NCBI RefSeq assembly: GCF_026000115.1
Contig: NZ_AP026867.1
Span: 6,983,001 to 7,047,000 of the forward strand
Source: Aureispira anguillae
GTDB lineage: Bacteria; Bacteroidota; Bacteroidia; Chitinophagales; Saprospiraceae
Length of the DNA: 64,000 nt
Reading direction: 5' to 3'
Shown here: positions 48,199 to 55,413 of the stretch, one piece after another
How positions within the stretch are numbered: position 1 is the stretch's first letter
Layout: every line of letters begins with the position of its first letter
The notes under the pieces: generated by a model
The model's input: the letters and a program-made list of their open reading frames with translations, nothing else
Database searches by the model: none
Told to the model about the DNA's origin: nothing
Translations under genes and position numbers: made by a program

Positions 48199-48292
48199 TA
48201 AGAACGATGATGAGCTGCAAAGGAAAGGCATCGCTTTTTTATGTTTTTTGTAGGAAAACTAAAAAAACACGAAGTATTATAAAACATAAATA

Positions 48293-48847
48293 ATGAGTAA
48301 TTCTATAAATCAAGAACAAAATGCAACTTATAAGAAATTGCGTTTGTTGGTCAATATTATTTCTGTAGCACTCCCGCTAATTGTTGGGGCGATGTTTCAG
48401 TTTAAATTTACAGATTTTGTTTGGCCTTTTGATGTACATCTTTTACCCTTAATCAATGCTGTACTAAATGGTACCACAGCTTTGTTACTGATCGGATCTT
48501 TGATTGCTGTTAAAAACAAAAACATTAATCTACATAAGCAGCTAATTTATGCTGGGATGGTTTTGTCCTTGTTGTTTTTGGTGGTTTATATTATGTATCA
48601 TACAACAGCAGGACATACTAAGTTTGGGGGAGAGGGGACAATACGATATGTTTATTTCTTTTTACTATTGACCCATATTGTACTAGCTGCAATCCAAGCT
48701 CCATTTGTTTTATATGCTTTTCTATATGGTTATACAGGACAAATTAAAAAACATCAGAAAATTGTAAAATTTAGCTATCCAATTTGGCTTTATGTTTCTA
48801 TTACTGGAGTAATTTGTTATCTTATGATTTCCCCATACTATGCTTAG
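48293..48847 (+). CDS. DUF420 membrane protein
   Basis: 184 residues with five hydrophobic helices and the DUF420 pattern (PLINAVLNGTTALLLIGSLIA, HKQLIYAGM, YHTTAGHTKFGGEGTIR, HIVLAAIQAPFVLYAF, HQKIVKFSYPIWLYV). Conserved His residues may bind heme or metal. The family is commonly found with cytochrome oxidase assembly genes, and the Firmicutes relative CtaM is needed for oxidase function. Here it follows the SCO-like gene, in line with that role. Confidence 0.85.
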   Translation: MSNSINQEQNATYKKLRLLVNIISVALPLIVGAMFQFKFTDFVWPFDVHLLPLINAVLNGTTALLLIGSLIAVKNKNINLHKQLIYAGMVLSLLFLVVYIMYHTTAGHTKFGGEGTIRYVYFFLLLTHIVLAAIQAPFVLYAFLYGYTGQIKKHQKIVKFSYPIWLYVSITGVICYLMISPYYA

Positions 48848-49020
48848 TTGGAGTTTGATTTCCTTTATAACTTTCAATGTATTATCCAATAAGTTAACAC
48901 CTCAATTAAAATTGTATTGGACTAATCTAAGTAATCGTTCGCAATAATTTACAGGAAAAAAATAATTATTTTTTTTACCTATACTTTTTATGCCCGCTTA
49001 CTTAATTGAAAATAAAAATA

Positions 49021-49356
49021 ATGAAAAATACCACTTTAAGAGTTATACAATTGACCCTATTAATACTAGTTATTATTGCGGTTACTAGTCTAGTTGCAGA
49101 CGCTCAATGCCCAATGTGCCGTATGTCAGCAGAGTCTAATTTGAAGAATGGGGGAACAGCGGCAGCAGGATTAAACAAAGGAATTATCTATTTATTAATA
49201 ATCCCTTATATCATGATCAGCACGATCGGATATTTGTGGTGGAGAAACAGGCGGTTGGTTCAAGAGCAAGAGCAAGAAGATGAAATTCGCAGTTTGTTGG
49301 AACCACATGATCTTGTGATCAGCAGTACCGAATTTAATGAAAAAATTGAACAATAA
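49021..49356 (+). CDS. Small CPMC-motif membrane protein
   Basis: 111 residues from ATG 49021; the TTG 15 bases earlier is less likely. The N-terminal hydrophobic segment (about 8-25) ends in ADA and looks like a signal peptide. It is followed by CPMCRMSAESN, which could bind a metal or form a disulfide. A second helix (about 58-78) is followed by a charged cytoplasmic tail. Similar small proteins occur near oxidase and assembly genes in Bacteroidota; no function is known to me. Confidence 0.65.
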   Translation: MKNTTLRVIQLTLLILVIIAVTSLVADAQCPMCRMSAESNLKNGGTAAAGLNKGIIYLLIIPYIMISTIGYLWWRNRRLVQEQEQEDEIRSLLEPHDLVISSTEFNEKIEQ

Positions 49357-49707
49357 TTGACCTCACTCTGTTCTTGCGCTCTCATGCAATAACATCAGGG
49401 CTAATTACTACTTCATTATGTTCGTTGAATAAGTTGGGATTTATTTGGGCTTTAATGTCCAAACTATAATGGCATATTTTGCCCATCAGCTCCTACCAAA
49501 TCATTTGGTAGGAGCTGATTTATTTATAGGGACTTTTGTTTGGTGAACCCTTTTAACAATCGGCGTTGAGATGAAAAATAATAAGTATAAGTCGCTCTAT
49601 ATCAAAAAAATATATCAAAAAAACATCAAGGTAAATTTTTATATCTAAAAAAAATAATTGTATTATTGCATTGTAAATCAATTGTTTTAATCCCAAATTT
49701 TTTAATT
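49357..49707. other. Region upstream of the SDP-like locus
   Basis: No reading frame of note. It holds the palindrome at 49485-49519 and, nearer the lipoprotein gene, a run of AT-rich sequence with a short direct repeat (ATATCAAAAAAA twice near 49600-49625). A promoter is expected here, but no full consensus was seen. Confidence 0.5.
49485..49519. terminator. 35-bp perfect palindrome, likely terminator
   Basis: 17-base arms (ATCAGCTCCTACCAAAT / ATTTGGTAGGAGCTGAT) around one C, followed by TTATTTAT. Its outer bases (ATCAGCTC...GAGCTGAT) are the same as those of the hairpin at 52924-52959 at the other end of the SDP-like locus. Confidence 0.6.
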
Positions 49708-50463
49708 ATGAAATTAAGAATTCCCATTTTAGCCTGCTTATTTTTTTTGGTGTTGAGTTGCCGTACGACACCACTAGAAGAAGTTGAAAATTTAGACCCT
49801 CAATTAGATGGTCAGTCGATTTTTAAAACGGTATTTTTTAATTTAGGTGATGTTGCTGATGAAATTCCTTCTTTTAAAGAAAGTGTCGATTTTCTTGAAA
49901 GTACAGGGAAAGAGCATCCTGAATTTATGCAAAATTACATTGCAAATGTTGATAACTATATTGCATCAATAGAAAAAACCAATCCTGGTTATTTTGAACA
50001 GCTTAAAGAGGCTGTTTATGCCCAAGATTTTGTAGCAATAAAACGAGTTATGAAGTTGGGCGACTTATTGATTTTGCCCACAGTGATTCAGAGCAACCTT
50101 AATCGAATTGAGTACGAGCCTTTGAAAAGAGACATAGAGGCACTCAATATAGAATCGATTGACTTTAAAAATGAAGATCAACTAGAAAAACTTTCTGGCA
50201 GTTTATTAAGTATTCTATCGAAATATGATTCAGAATATGAGAATGCAAATATAAACAATGGAAGGTGCCTTTTCTTTGCCGCAGCAGTAGCTGTGACTGT
50301 TGCAGCTGTTGGTAACTTTGTTTATGCCGTTAATGTTGCGTGGTCAGGAAATGTTAACTGGACTAGAAACTGGAGCATTCCACTGCGAAGAGCAGAGTTT
50401 AATTATGACGCTTATGCAGGAGAGGAGCTGATCAAAGAGATAGCGATTGGATTTAACCCATAA
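49708..50463 (+). CDS. sdpC: SdpC-like toxin precursor 1 (lipoprotein, hydrophobic core)
   Basis: 251 residues from ATG 49708, chosen because it begins a lipoprotein signal (ILACLFFLVLSC, Cys at about 18); the longer frame adds 14 unlikely residues. The segment after the signal matches SdpC precursors in pattern: LDGQSIFKTVFFNLGDV, then NVDNYIASIEKTNPGYFEQL, then AVYAQDFVAIKRVMKLGDLLI. In Bacillus SdpC the toxin is cut from the C-terminal third. Here the matching part (residues 187-232) starts CLFFAAAVAVTVAAVG and runs on to an aromatic stretch (NVNWTRNW), a hydrophobic helix with a single Cys. The tail (YAGEELIKEIAIGFN) is shared with the paralog downstream. It is followed by a terminator-like hairpin at 50481-50533. 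Confidence 0.75.
   Translation: MKLRIPILACLFFLVLSCRTTPLEEVENLDPQLDGQSIFKTVFFNLGDVADEIPSFKESVDFLESTGKEHPEFMQNYIANVDNYIASIEKTNPGYFEQLKEAVYAQDFVAIKRVMKLGDLLILPTVIQSNLNRIEYEPLKRDIEALNIESIDFKNEDQLEKLSGSLLSILSKYDSEYENANINNGRCLFFAAAVAVTVAAVGNFVYAVNVAWSGNVNWTRNWSIPLRRAEFNYDAYAGEELIKEIAIGFNP
50266..50403 (+). other. Predicted toxin core of SdpC-like precursor 1
   Basis: Encodes residues 187-232, lying between NNGR and the conserved YDAYAGEELI tail. It is Ala/Val-rich and hydrophobic, then aromatic and basic. It shares nothing with the core of the neighbouring paralog. The exact cut sites are not known. Confidence 0.5.
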
Positions 50464-50480
50464 GATTATCTTGTTAGCTA

Positions 50481-50533
50481 TAGCCTGTGGAAAGAAAATA
50501 AAGCACTGTTTCTCTCTCCACAGGCTAGATTTT
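50481..50533 (+). terminator. Hairpin between the two SdpC-like genes (terminator or attenuator)
   Basis: 11-base perfect arms (TAGCCTGTGGA / TCCACAGGCTA) around a 25-base loop, followed by GATTTTTAATT. It may stop part of the transcription before the second precursor and the sdpA-sdpB genes. Confidence 0.55.
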
Positions 50534-50647
50534 TAATTCAAAAAACTTAAAAATCCCCATATATATTACGCAAAAAAAACAGCTATCTCTTAGATAGAGA
50601 ATAGTTGTTATATAACTCAAATTTTTTCATCCCAAAATGTTAATATT

Positions 50648-51466
50648 ATGAAATATGCAATTCCCGCTTTAGCATGCTTATTTCTTTTGGTGTTTAGCTG
50701 CCGAACGACACCACTAGAAGAAGTTGAAAGCTTAGATCCTCAATTAGATGGTCAGTCGATTTTTAAAACGGTATTTTTTAATTTAGGTGATGCTGCCGAT
50801 AGAATTCCTTCTTTTAAAGATAATGTAAAATTACTGGAAGAGATGAGCGAAGAGCATCCTGAATTTATGGAAAATTATATTGCCAATATTGATCGTTATA
50901 TTGAACAAATAGAACGCACCAATCCCGATTATTTCGAGCAACTTAAAAAAGCAGTTTATGCTCCAGATTTTTTAGAGATAAAAAAGGCAATGGAATTAGG
51001 TAACTTATTGATTTTACCTACAATCGTTCAAAGTAATTTGGATAAGATCGAAGATGAAGCTTTAAAAAGAGAATTACAAGAAGCATTTGATGTTGCATCT
51101 GTTAATTTTAAAAGCCAAGAACAATTAAAAGTACTGTCTAGTAATTTGTTAGATGTTATATCAAAGCATAAACCAGCGGATAAAGATTTGGATACAAACA
51201 ATGGTAGAGCGCTTGATTATAACTTAAACTTCAATTATAACTATTCATTAGATTATAATTATAACTACACCTATAATTTTATTTATGTTATAAATCTAGC
51301 ACGAATAAGAATACTGAACTATAATTATAACTATAACTTCAATTTTAATTTCAACTTTAACTATCTCTATAATATTGCAATACCAGCAGATGGAGAAGGT
51401 CAAACCTATGACAACTATACAGGAGAGGAGTTGATTCGTGAAATAGCTGCTGGATTTAATCAATGA
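50648..51466 (+). CDS. SdpC-like toxin precursor 2 (lipoprotein, Tyr-Asn repeat core)
   Basis: 272 residues with a lipoprotein signal (ALACLFLLVFSC, Cys at about 18). The leader (about 19-185) is closely similar to precursor 1, and its first 130 bases are almost identical at DNA level. After NNGR the hydrophobic core of precursor 1 is replaced by residues about 188-253, built from Tyr-Asn, Phe-Asn and Leu-Asn pairs (NYNYSLDYNYNYTYN; NYNYNFNFNFNFNY) around a short hydrophobic piece (FIYVINLARIRIL). The tail (YDNYTGEELIREIAAGFN) is again shared. Its stop overlaps the start of sdpA (ATGA), so it is translationally coupled to the maturation genes. Confidence 0.72.
   Translation: MKYAIPALACLFLLVFSCRTTPLEEVESLDPQLDGQSIFKTVFFNLGDAADRIPSFKDNVKLLEEMSEEHPEFMENYIANIDRYIEQIERTNPDYFEQLKKAVYAPDFLEIKKAMELGNLLILPTIVQSNLDKIEDEALKRELQEAFDVASVNFKSQEQLKVLSSNLLDVISKHKPADKDLDTNNGRALDYNLNFNYNYSLDYNYNYTYNFIYVINLARIRILNYNYNYNFNFNFNFNYLYNIAIPADGEGQTYDNYTGEELIREIAAGFNQ
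51209..51406 (+). repeat. Tyr-Asn/Phe-Asn low-complexity core of SdpC-like precursor 2
   Basis: The DNA is a loose run of AAYTAYAAY- and AAYTTYAAY-type triplet pairs coding for alternating aromatic residues and Asn. Codon use varies between units, so it is not a fresh DNA slippage repeat. It corresponds to the predicted mature peptide region. Confidence 0.6.
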
Positions 51467-51999
51467 AAAAACATTTATTAATGGGCTTGGCGATAGTAAC
51501 TATTTTTAGTTATTTCTACTTTAACTTTATTAGTACGCTATCCCAAAATGTAATTTCCATCACTGCGGAAGAGAAGAATATCATTAAATTTTTCTTTCCG
51601 CAGGGATGGGGATTTTTTACAAAAGACCCTAGGGAGGCCAAGTATAAACTTTACGATGTAACAGACCCCAATGCTCCAAAACTAGTGAATTTTAAAATTA
51701 CTGCTCTAGAGAATTTTTTTGGCTTGTCAAGGAAGGGAAATAGAATTTGTATTGAAATGATTCGAATACAAAATCACCTTCCTAAAGATTCGAAATGGGT
51801 AGTCAGTAATTTGGACATTGATGAATTTCACCTTAATGAGAGTGCCTTTGAATCGATTGATTTGGGGCAAGAAGATTTTTTCTATATAAAATCAGGTAAG
51901 TATATAATCAAAAAATACTTTATAACGCCTTGGAATTGGCTGAAATACCCCAATAACTACTCTAAGGAATATAAGTATTATTCATTTGAACTGAATTAA
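51463..51999 (+). CDS. sdpA: SdpA-family protein (SDP peptide maturation)
   Basis: 178 residues. One N-terminal membrane helix (about 5-27) is followed by the SdpA family signature FFFPQGWGFFTKDPRE at about 42-57, and a soluble domain to the end. In Bacillus, SdpA and SdpB are both required to turn the SdpC precursor into the active peptide, at or outside the cell membrane; the chemistry is not settled. Its ATG overlaps the stop of precursor 2, and sdpB starts 5 bases after its stop. Confidence 0.85.
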   Translation: MKKHLLMGLAIVTIFSYFYFNFISTLSQNVISITAEEKNIIKFFFPQGWGFFTKDPREAKYKLYDVTDPNAPKLVNFKITALENFFGLSRKGNRICIEMIRIQNHLPKDSKWVVSNLDIDEFHLNESAFESIDLGQEDFFYIKSGKYIIKKYFITPWNWLKYPNNYSKEYKYYSFELN

Positions 52000-52004
52000 C
52001 CAAG

Positions 52005-52913
52005 ATGCTTCAATTTTATAAAAAATTCTATGATAAAAGTTCCGATTTCCTATTTACTCAAAACCCATATACTTGGGTTTATGGGCTTGCTAGAACAATT
52101 TTGGCAATTGGCACTTTGATTACATTAACGTTTAGTTCGGTAGATGTTCTTTTTGATTACTCCATTTTTCATGAAGTAAATGCCAAGAACCTATTTAGCA
52201 ACGTTAATTTTTTTATGATTTTTGGTTGGGGACAGTTAGGCTTAGCTAAAATCATTGCAATACTAATTTTATTGGTAGCTGCTTCTGGGATCTATCCTAG
52301 GTATACAGGTATTTTTCAGTGGTGGATTGCCTCTAGCTTTTTTTACGCTTCATCAATTGTAGAAGGGGGAGATCAGATTAATGCGATCCTTTGTTTTCTT
52401 TTTATTCCAATGACTTTGCTTGATAACAGAAGATGGCATTGGGGAACTAAGGAGTTTTCAGAAAACAAGAAGTTTGTAGGTAACCTTATGTTGGTACTAA
52501 TATCCATCCAGATGTCCATGGTTTATTTAAATGCAGTGACCGATAAAATGTATGCCAGTACAGAAGAATGGAAACTAGGAAACGCCATTTATTACTATTT
52601 AAAGGATTCTTATTTTAGTTATCCCGATTGGATGGATCCACTAATGACGAATCTACTAGCCAATTCAGTTGTTGTTTCTAGCATTACTTGGGGAACCTTA
52701 TTTCTGGAATTGGTTCTATTTGGTATTTTATTTTCGAATAAAAATGTCAAACTTGCTTTATTGCCATTTGCTGTTTTATTCCACTTGGGAATCGCCTTGT
52801 TTTTGGGGCTCGTAAGCTTTTTTATGGCGATGTTGGGGGGCTTGATTATTTACTTAGTTCCCAAGGATGCTCCCATACCCTCGCTTTTTGATAAAGCAGC
52901 GTTTTCTGCATAA
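52005..52913 (+). CDS. sdpB: SdpB-family membrane protein (SDP peptide maturation)
   Basis: 302 residues with about seven or eight membrane helices. The SdpB pattern begins TWVYGLARTILAIGTLITL at about 23-41, with later helices around SVVVSSITWGTLFLELVLFG and FAVLFHLGIALFLGLVSFF. It is related to HTTM (vitamin-K-carboxylase-like) membrane proteins. SdpB works with SdpA on the SdpC precursor. It is the last gene of the locus and ends just before a 36-base hairpin. Confidence 0.85.
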   Translation: MLQFYKKFYDKSSDFLFTQNPYTWVYGLARTILAIGTLITLTFSSVDVLFDYSIFHEVNAKNLFSNVNFFMIFGWGQLGLAKIIAILILLVAASGIYPRYTGIFQWWIASSFFYASSIVEGGDQINAILCFLFIPMTLLDNRRWHWGTKEFSENKKFVGNLMLVLISIQMSMVYLNAVTDKMYASTEEWKLGNAIYYYLKDSYFSYPDWMDPLMTNLLANSVVVSSITWGTLFLELVLFGILFSNKNVKLALLPFAVLFHLGIALFLGLVSFFMAMLGGLIIYLVPKDAPIPSLFDKAAFSA

Positions 52914-52923
52914 TATATAACAA

Positions 52924-52959
52924 ATCAGCTCTTGTCAACAACGGTTGACAAGAGCTGAT
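52924..52959. terminator. Perfect 16-bp hairpin after sdpB
   Basis: Arms ATCAGCTCTTGTCAAC / GTTGACAAGAGCTGAT with loop AACG. No strong T run follows on either strand. It serves as the shared end of sdpB and the converging mltG. Confidence 0.65.
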
Positions 52960-52983
52960 AAAAGAGCATTAGTTTTGCGTAGC

Positions 52984-54042
52984 TTACTGTCTCCTAATCC
53001 AGTTCCAATACTTTTTAGCGTTGTTAATGTGTGCCCGATGTGTTTTGGCAAAAGCGTGCATATACAAAGACTGCCCTGCTTCTGGCGGTTTGGCACAAAA
53101 GAACATATAACTATGCTTTTCGGCATTCAATACCGCATCAATAGCATTGATAGATGACATATAAATAGGTCCAGGTGGTAAACCAGCATATTTATAGGTA
53201 TTATAAGGCGAATCTGTCTCAAGGTGCCGATCGAGTACTCGTTTAATAGAAAAATCACCGACAGCAAAGACTACTGTTGGGTCAGCTTCTAGTTTCCAGC
53301 CTTCCTTTTGTAATCTATTTAGGTAAACCCCTGCGATTTTAGGTCGTTCAGGTTTGTATTGACTTTCGCATTCAACAATCGAAGCTAGTGTATACACTTC
53401 AATAGGAGTCATGTCTAATGCTGCTGCCTTGTCCAACCGTTCTTGATTCCAAAACTTTTTATTCTCCTTCAACATTTTTTTCCAAAAGGTCTTTGCGTCA
53501 CAGTCCCAATACATTTCATAAGTATTGGGGATAAAAGCAGCCATAACGTTTTCTGGAGTATAGCCAAACTGAGCTAAAAAATCAGAATCGTTTAGCAAGG
53601 TAATAAGCTCAGAAGAATCCGCTTCGATTTGGCGACTAACATAACCAGCAAGTTGTTGTTTGAGCCTAAGATTGTGAAAGGTTAATCGTACGGCCAATTG
53701 GCGACCTTGCAATACACGAACTAATCTTCGATTGCTTGTTGTCGATTTAGGGATGGTATACTTCCCTGTTTTTAGTTGATAACTCATTTGTTGAGCCGTA
53801 AATAAAAAACTATTCTTATTTTGAATTATTTTTTCTTGTTCTAACAATTGAGCCAACTGTTCTAGCGAAGTATGACTTTTGGGTATCGTAAGTATGGTAT
53901 CCTCTGTAAGGACAACATTGATTCCAAATACTTGATGGTAAAAATAATAAGCCAGTCCTCCGCCTACTAGAGCAACAGCTAAGAATAAACCCAAAAATAA
54001 TTTAAGCCACTTTCGATTAGGCTTAGTATCAACTGATTCCAT
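52984..54042 (-). CDS. mltG: Endolytic murein transglycosylase MltG (YceG-like)
   Basis: 352 residues with one N-terminal membrane helix (about 14-34) and a LysM-like segment. The YceG catalytic domain covers about 130-345, with motifs FIPNTYEMYWDC, LASIVECESQY (the catalytic Glu lies in IVE), LEADPTVVFA and NTYKYAGLPPGPI. The enzyme cuts nascent glycan strands in the periplasm at the inner membrane. The usual family motif reads VEKE; here the second position is Cys, a mild change. It lies 41 bases downstream of panB. Confidence 0.93.
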   Translation of the reverse strand: MESVDTKPNRKWLKLFLGLFLAVALVGGGLAYYFYHQVFGINVVLTEDTILTIPKSHTSLEQLAQLLEQEKIIQNKNSFLFTAQQMSYQLKTGKYTIPKSTTSNRRLVRVLQGRQLAVRLTFHNLRLKQQLAGYVSRQIEADSSELITLLNDSDFLAQFGYTPENVMAAFIPNTYEMYWDCDAKTFWKKMLKENKKFWNQERLDKAAALDMTPIEVYTLASIVECESQYKPERPKIAGVYLNRLQKEGWKLEADPTVVFAVGDFSIKRVLDRHLETDSPYNTYKYAGLPPGPIYMSSINAIDAVLNAEKHSYMFFCAKPPEAGQSLYMHAFAKTHRAHINNAKKYWNWIRRQ

Positions 54043-54083
54043 TATTGTAAATGCTGTCTTGTAAATTGAGTAATTAACGAATT

Positions 54084-54899
54084 CTAATATTGTTCCTTCT
54101 CATTAGGAAAATCACCCATTTTAACATCATTGATATAACGCTTAGTGGCATCTTTCATCTCATCAAATAACTCTAAATACCTTCTCAAAAAACGAGGTTG
54201 GAAATCCTTGGTAATTCCCAGCATATCATGAGTAACCAAAACTTGACCATCCACATCTGGTCCAGCACCAATCCCAATAACAGGAATAGAAAGCGCTTCG
54301 GCAACCTTTTTACCCAATTGAGCAGGAATTTTTTCAAGAATAATGGCAAAACAGCCTAGTTCTTCTAATAACTTGGCATCTTTAATGAGCTGTTTGGCTT
54401 CTTCTTTTTCTTTTGCTCGAACAGTATACGTTCCAAATTTATAGATGGATTGAGGGGTTAGCCCCAAATGTCCCATAACAGGAACACCTGCACTTAGGAT
54501 ACGAGTAATGGAGTCACTAATTTCAACACCACCTTCTAATTTCACAGCATGAGCACCCGATTCTTTCATGATTCGTATGGTGGATGCCAATGCTTCTTTT
54601 GAGTTGCCCTGATAAGAACCAAAGGGTAAATCAACCACCACAAAAGCTCGATCAATAGCTCGAACAACCGATTGCGCATGATAAATCATTTGATCCAAAG
54701 TAATAGGCAAGGTAGTTTCATGTCCTGCCATTACATTAGAAGCTGAATCACCAACAAGTAATATATCAATGCCCGCAGCATCAAGAATGCGTGCCATTGA
54801 ATAATCATAAGCGGTCAGCATAGAAATTTTCTCTTTGCGTTGCTTCATTGCAAGCAATACATGGGTGGTTATTTTCTTTATTGGTTTATGAACAGACAT
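54084..54899 (-). CDS. panB: 3-methyl-2-oxobutanoate hydroxymethyltransferase
   Basis: 271 residues, the usual length. Motifs are [15 protein letters not shown] (25-39), [21 protein letters not shown] (split across strand and loop), the metal-binding Asp/Glu in [18 protein letters not shown], and [12 protein letters not shown]. The enzyme makes ketopantoate from 3-methyl-2-oxobutanoate with methylene-tetrahydrofolate, the first step of pantothenate and coenzyme A synthesis. It is cytoplasmic. Confidence 0.95.
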   Translation of the reverse strand: MSVHKPIKKITTHVLLAMKQRKEKISMLTAYDYSMARILDAAGIDILLVGDSASNVMAGHETTLPITLDQMIYHAQSVVRAIDRAFVVVDLPFGSYQGNSKEALASTIRIMKESGAHAVKLEGGVEISDSITRILSAGVPVMGHLGLTPQSIYKFGTYTVRAKEKEEAKQLIKDAKLLEELGCFAIILEKIPAQLGKKVAEALSIPVIGIGAGPDVDGQVLVTHDMLGITKDFQPRFLRRYLELFDEMKDATKRYINDVKMGDFPNEKEQY

Positions 54900-55413
54900 A
54901 ATATTGTATTAAGTTAAATTCTAGTTAGAGACTATTCCCTTTGATCAACAAATACGTTTAACTAACTCAGGATAGCGTATTTATTTAGATTGATAACAAA
55001 AGAAAATATTTTGTGTTGTTAATCTACTGTAAAGATGTGAATTAATTGTTGCCTGCACAAATATTACCCTAATATTGCACAATCATACCCAAATCTTAAA
55101 AGATATTCCTTAGTTTTGTGCGGTTTTAGCCGTTCCCCTATTTTTGCTGCTACTAGCAATGGTTTGGTTTTTTTATAAAAAAAACTGAATTAGATTTGTT
55201 AAATTATTCTTTGTATTAAAGAATGATTATCACAAACGAAGTTGATGACAAGTGAAATGTTCTAATTTTTTTGTTTAACCAAGAAGCGAAAACGTACATT
55301 CTCGTAGAAGTTGTGCATTTTTTGAGGGAGTAGATAATAAAAAAATGCTACATTGAGCTTTACAAATTCATTTGTGATAATCATTAAGATTAAGATCTTA
55401 AAAACTGAATAAA
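54900..55413. other. 514-base intergenic region with a rightward promoter
   Basis: It holds a full consensus promoter at 55115-55146, then a 260-base AT-rich leader before the lipoprotein gene. No coding frame or strong hairpin was found. Confidence 0.5.
55115..55146 (+). promoter_or_regulatory. Bacteroidota-type promoter upstream of the lipoprotein gene at 55414
   Basis: TTTG (55115-55118), a 20-base spacer, TATTTTTG (55139-55146). This matches the consensus in full and has the same spacing as the promoter at 30475-30506. It would give a leader of about 260 bases. Confidence 0.55.

Noticed and set aside
48293-48847. SdpI-type immunity protein near the SDP-like locus
   Set aside because: The multi-helix protein matches DUF420 motifs and its position with oxidase assembly genes; it has no SdpI pattern.
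51209-51406. CRISPR array or simple satellite in the Asn/Tyr repeat region
   Set aside because: There are no spaced identical repeats. The pattern is in the protein, codons vary, and the frame is intact between conserved flanks.
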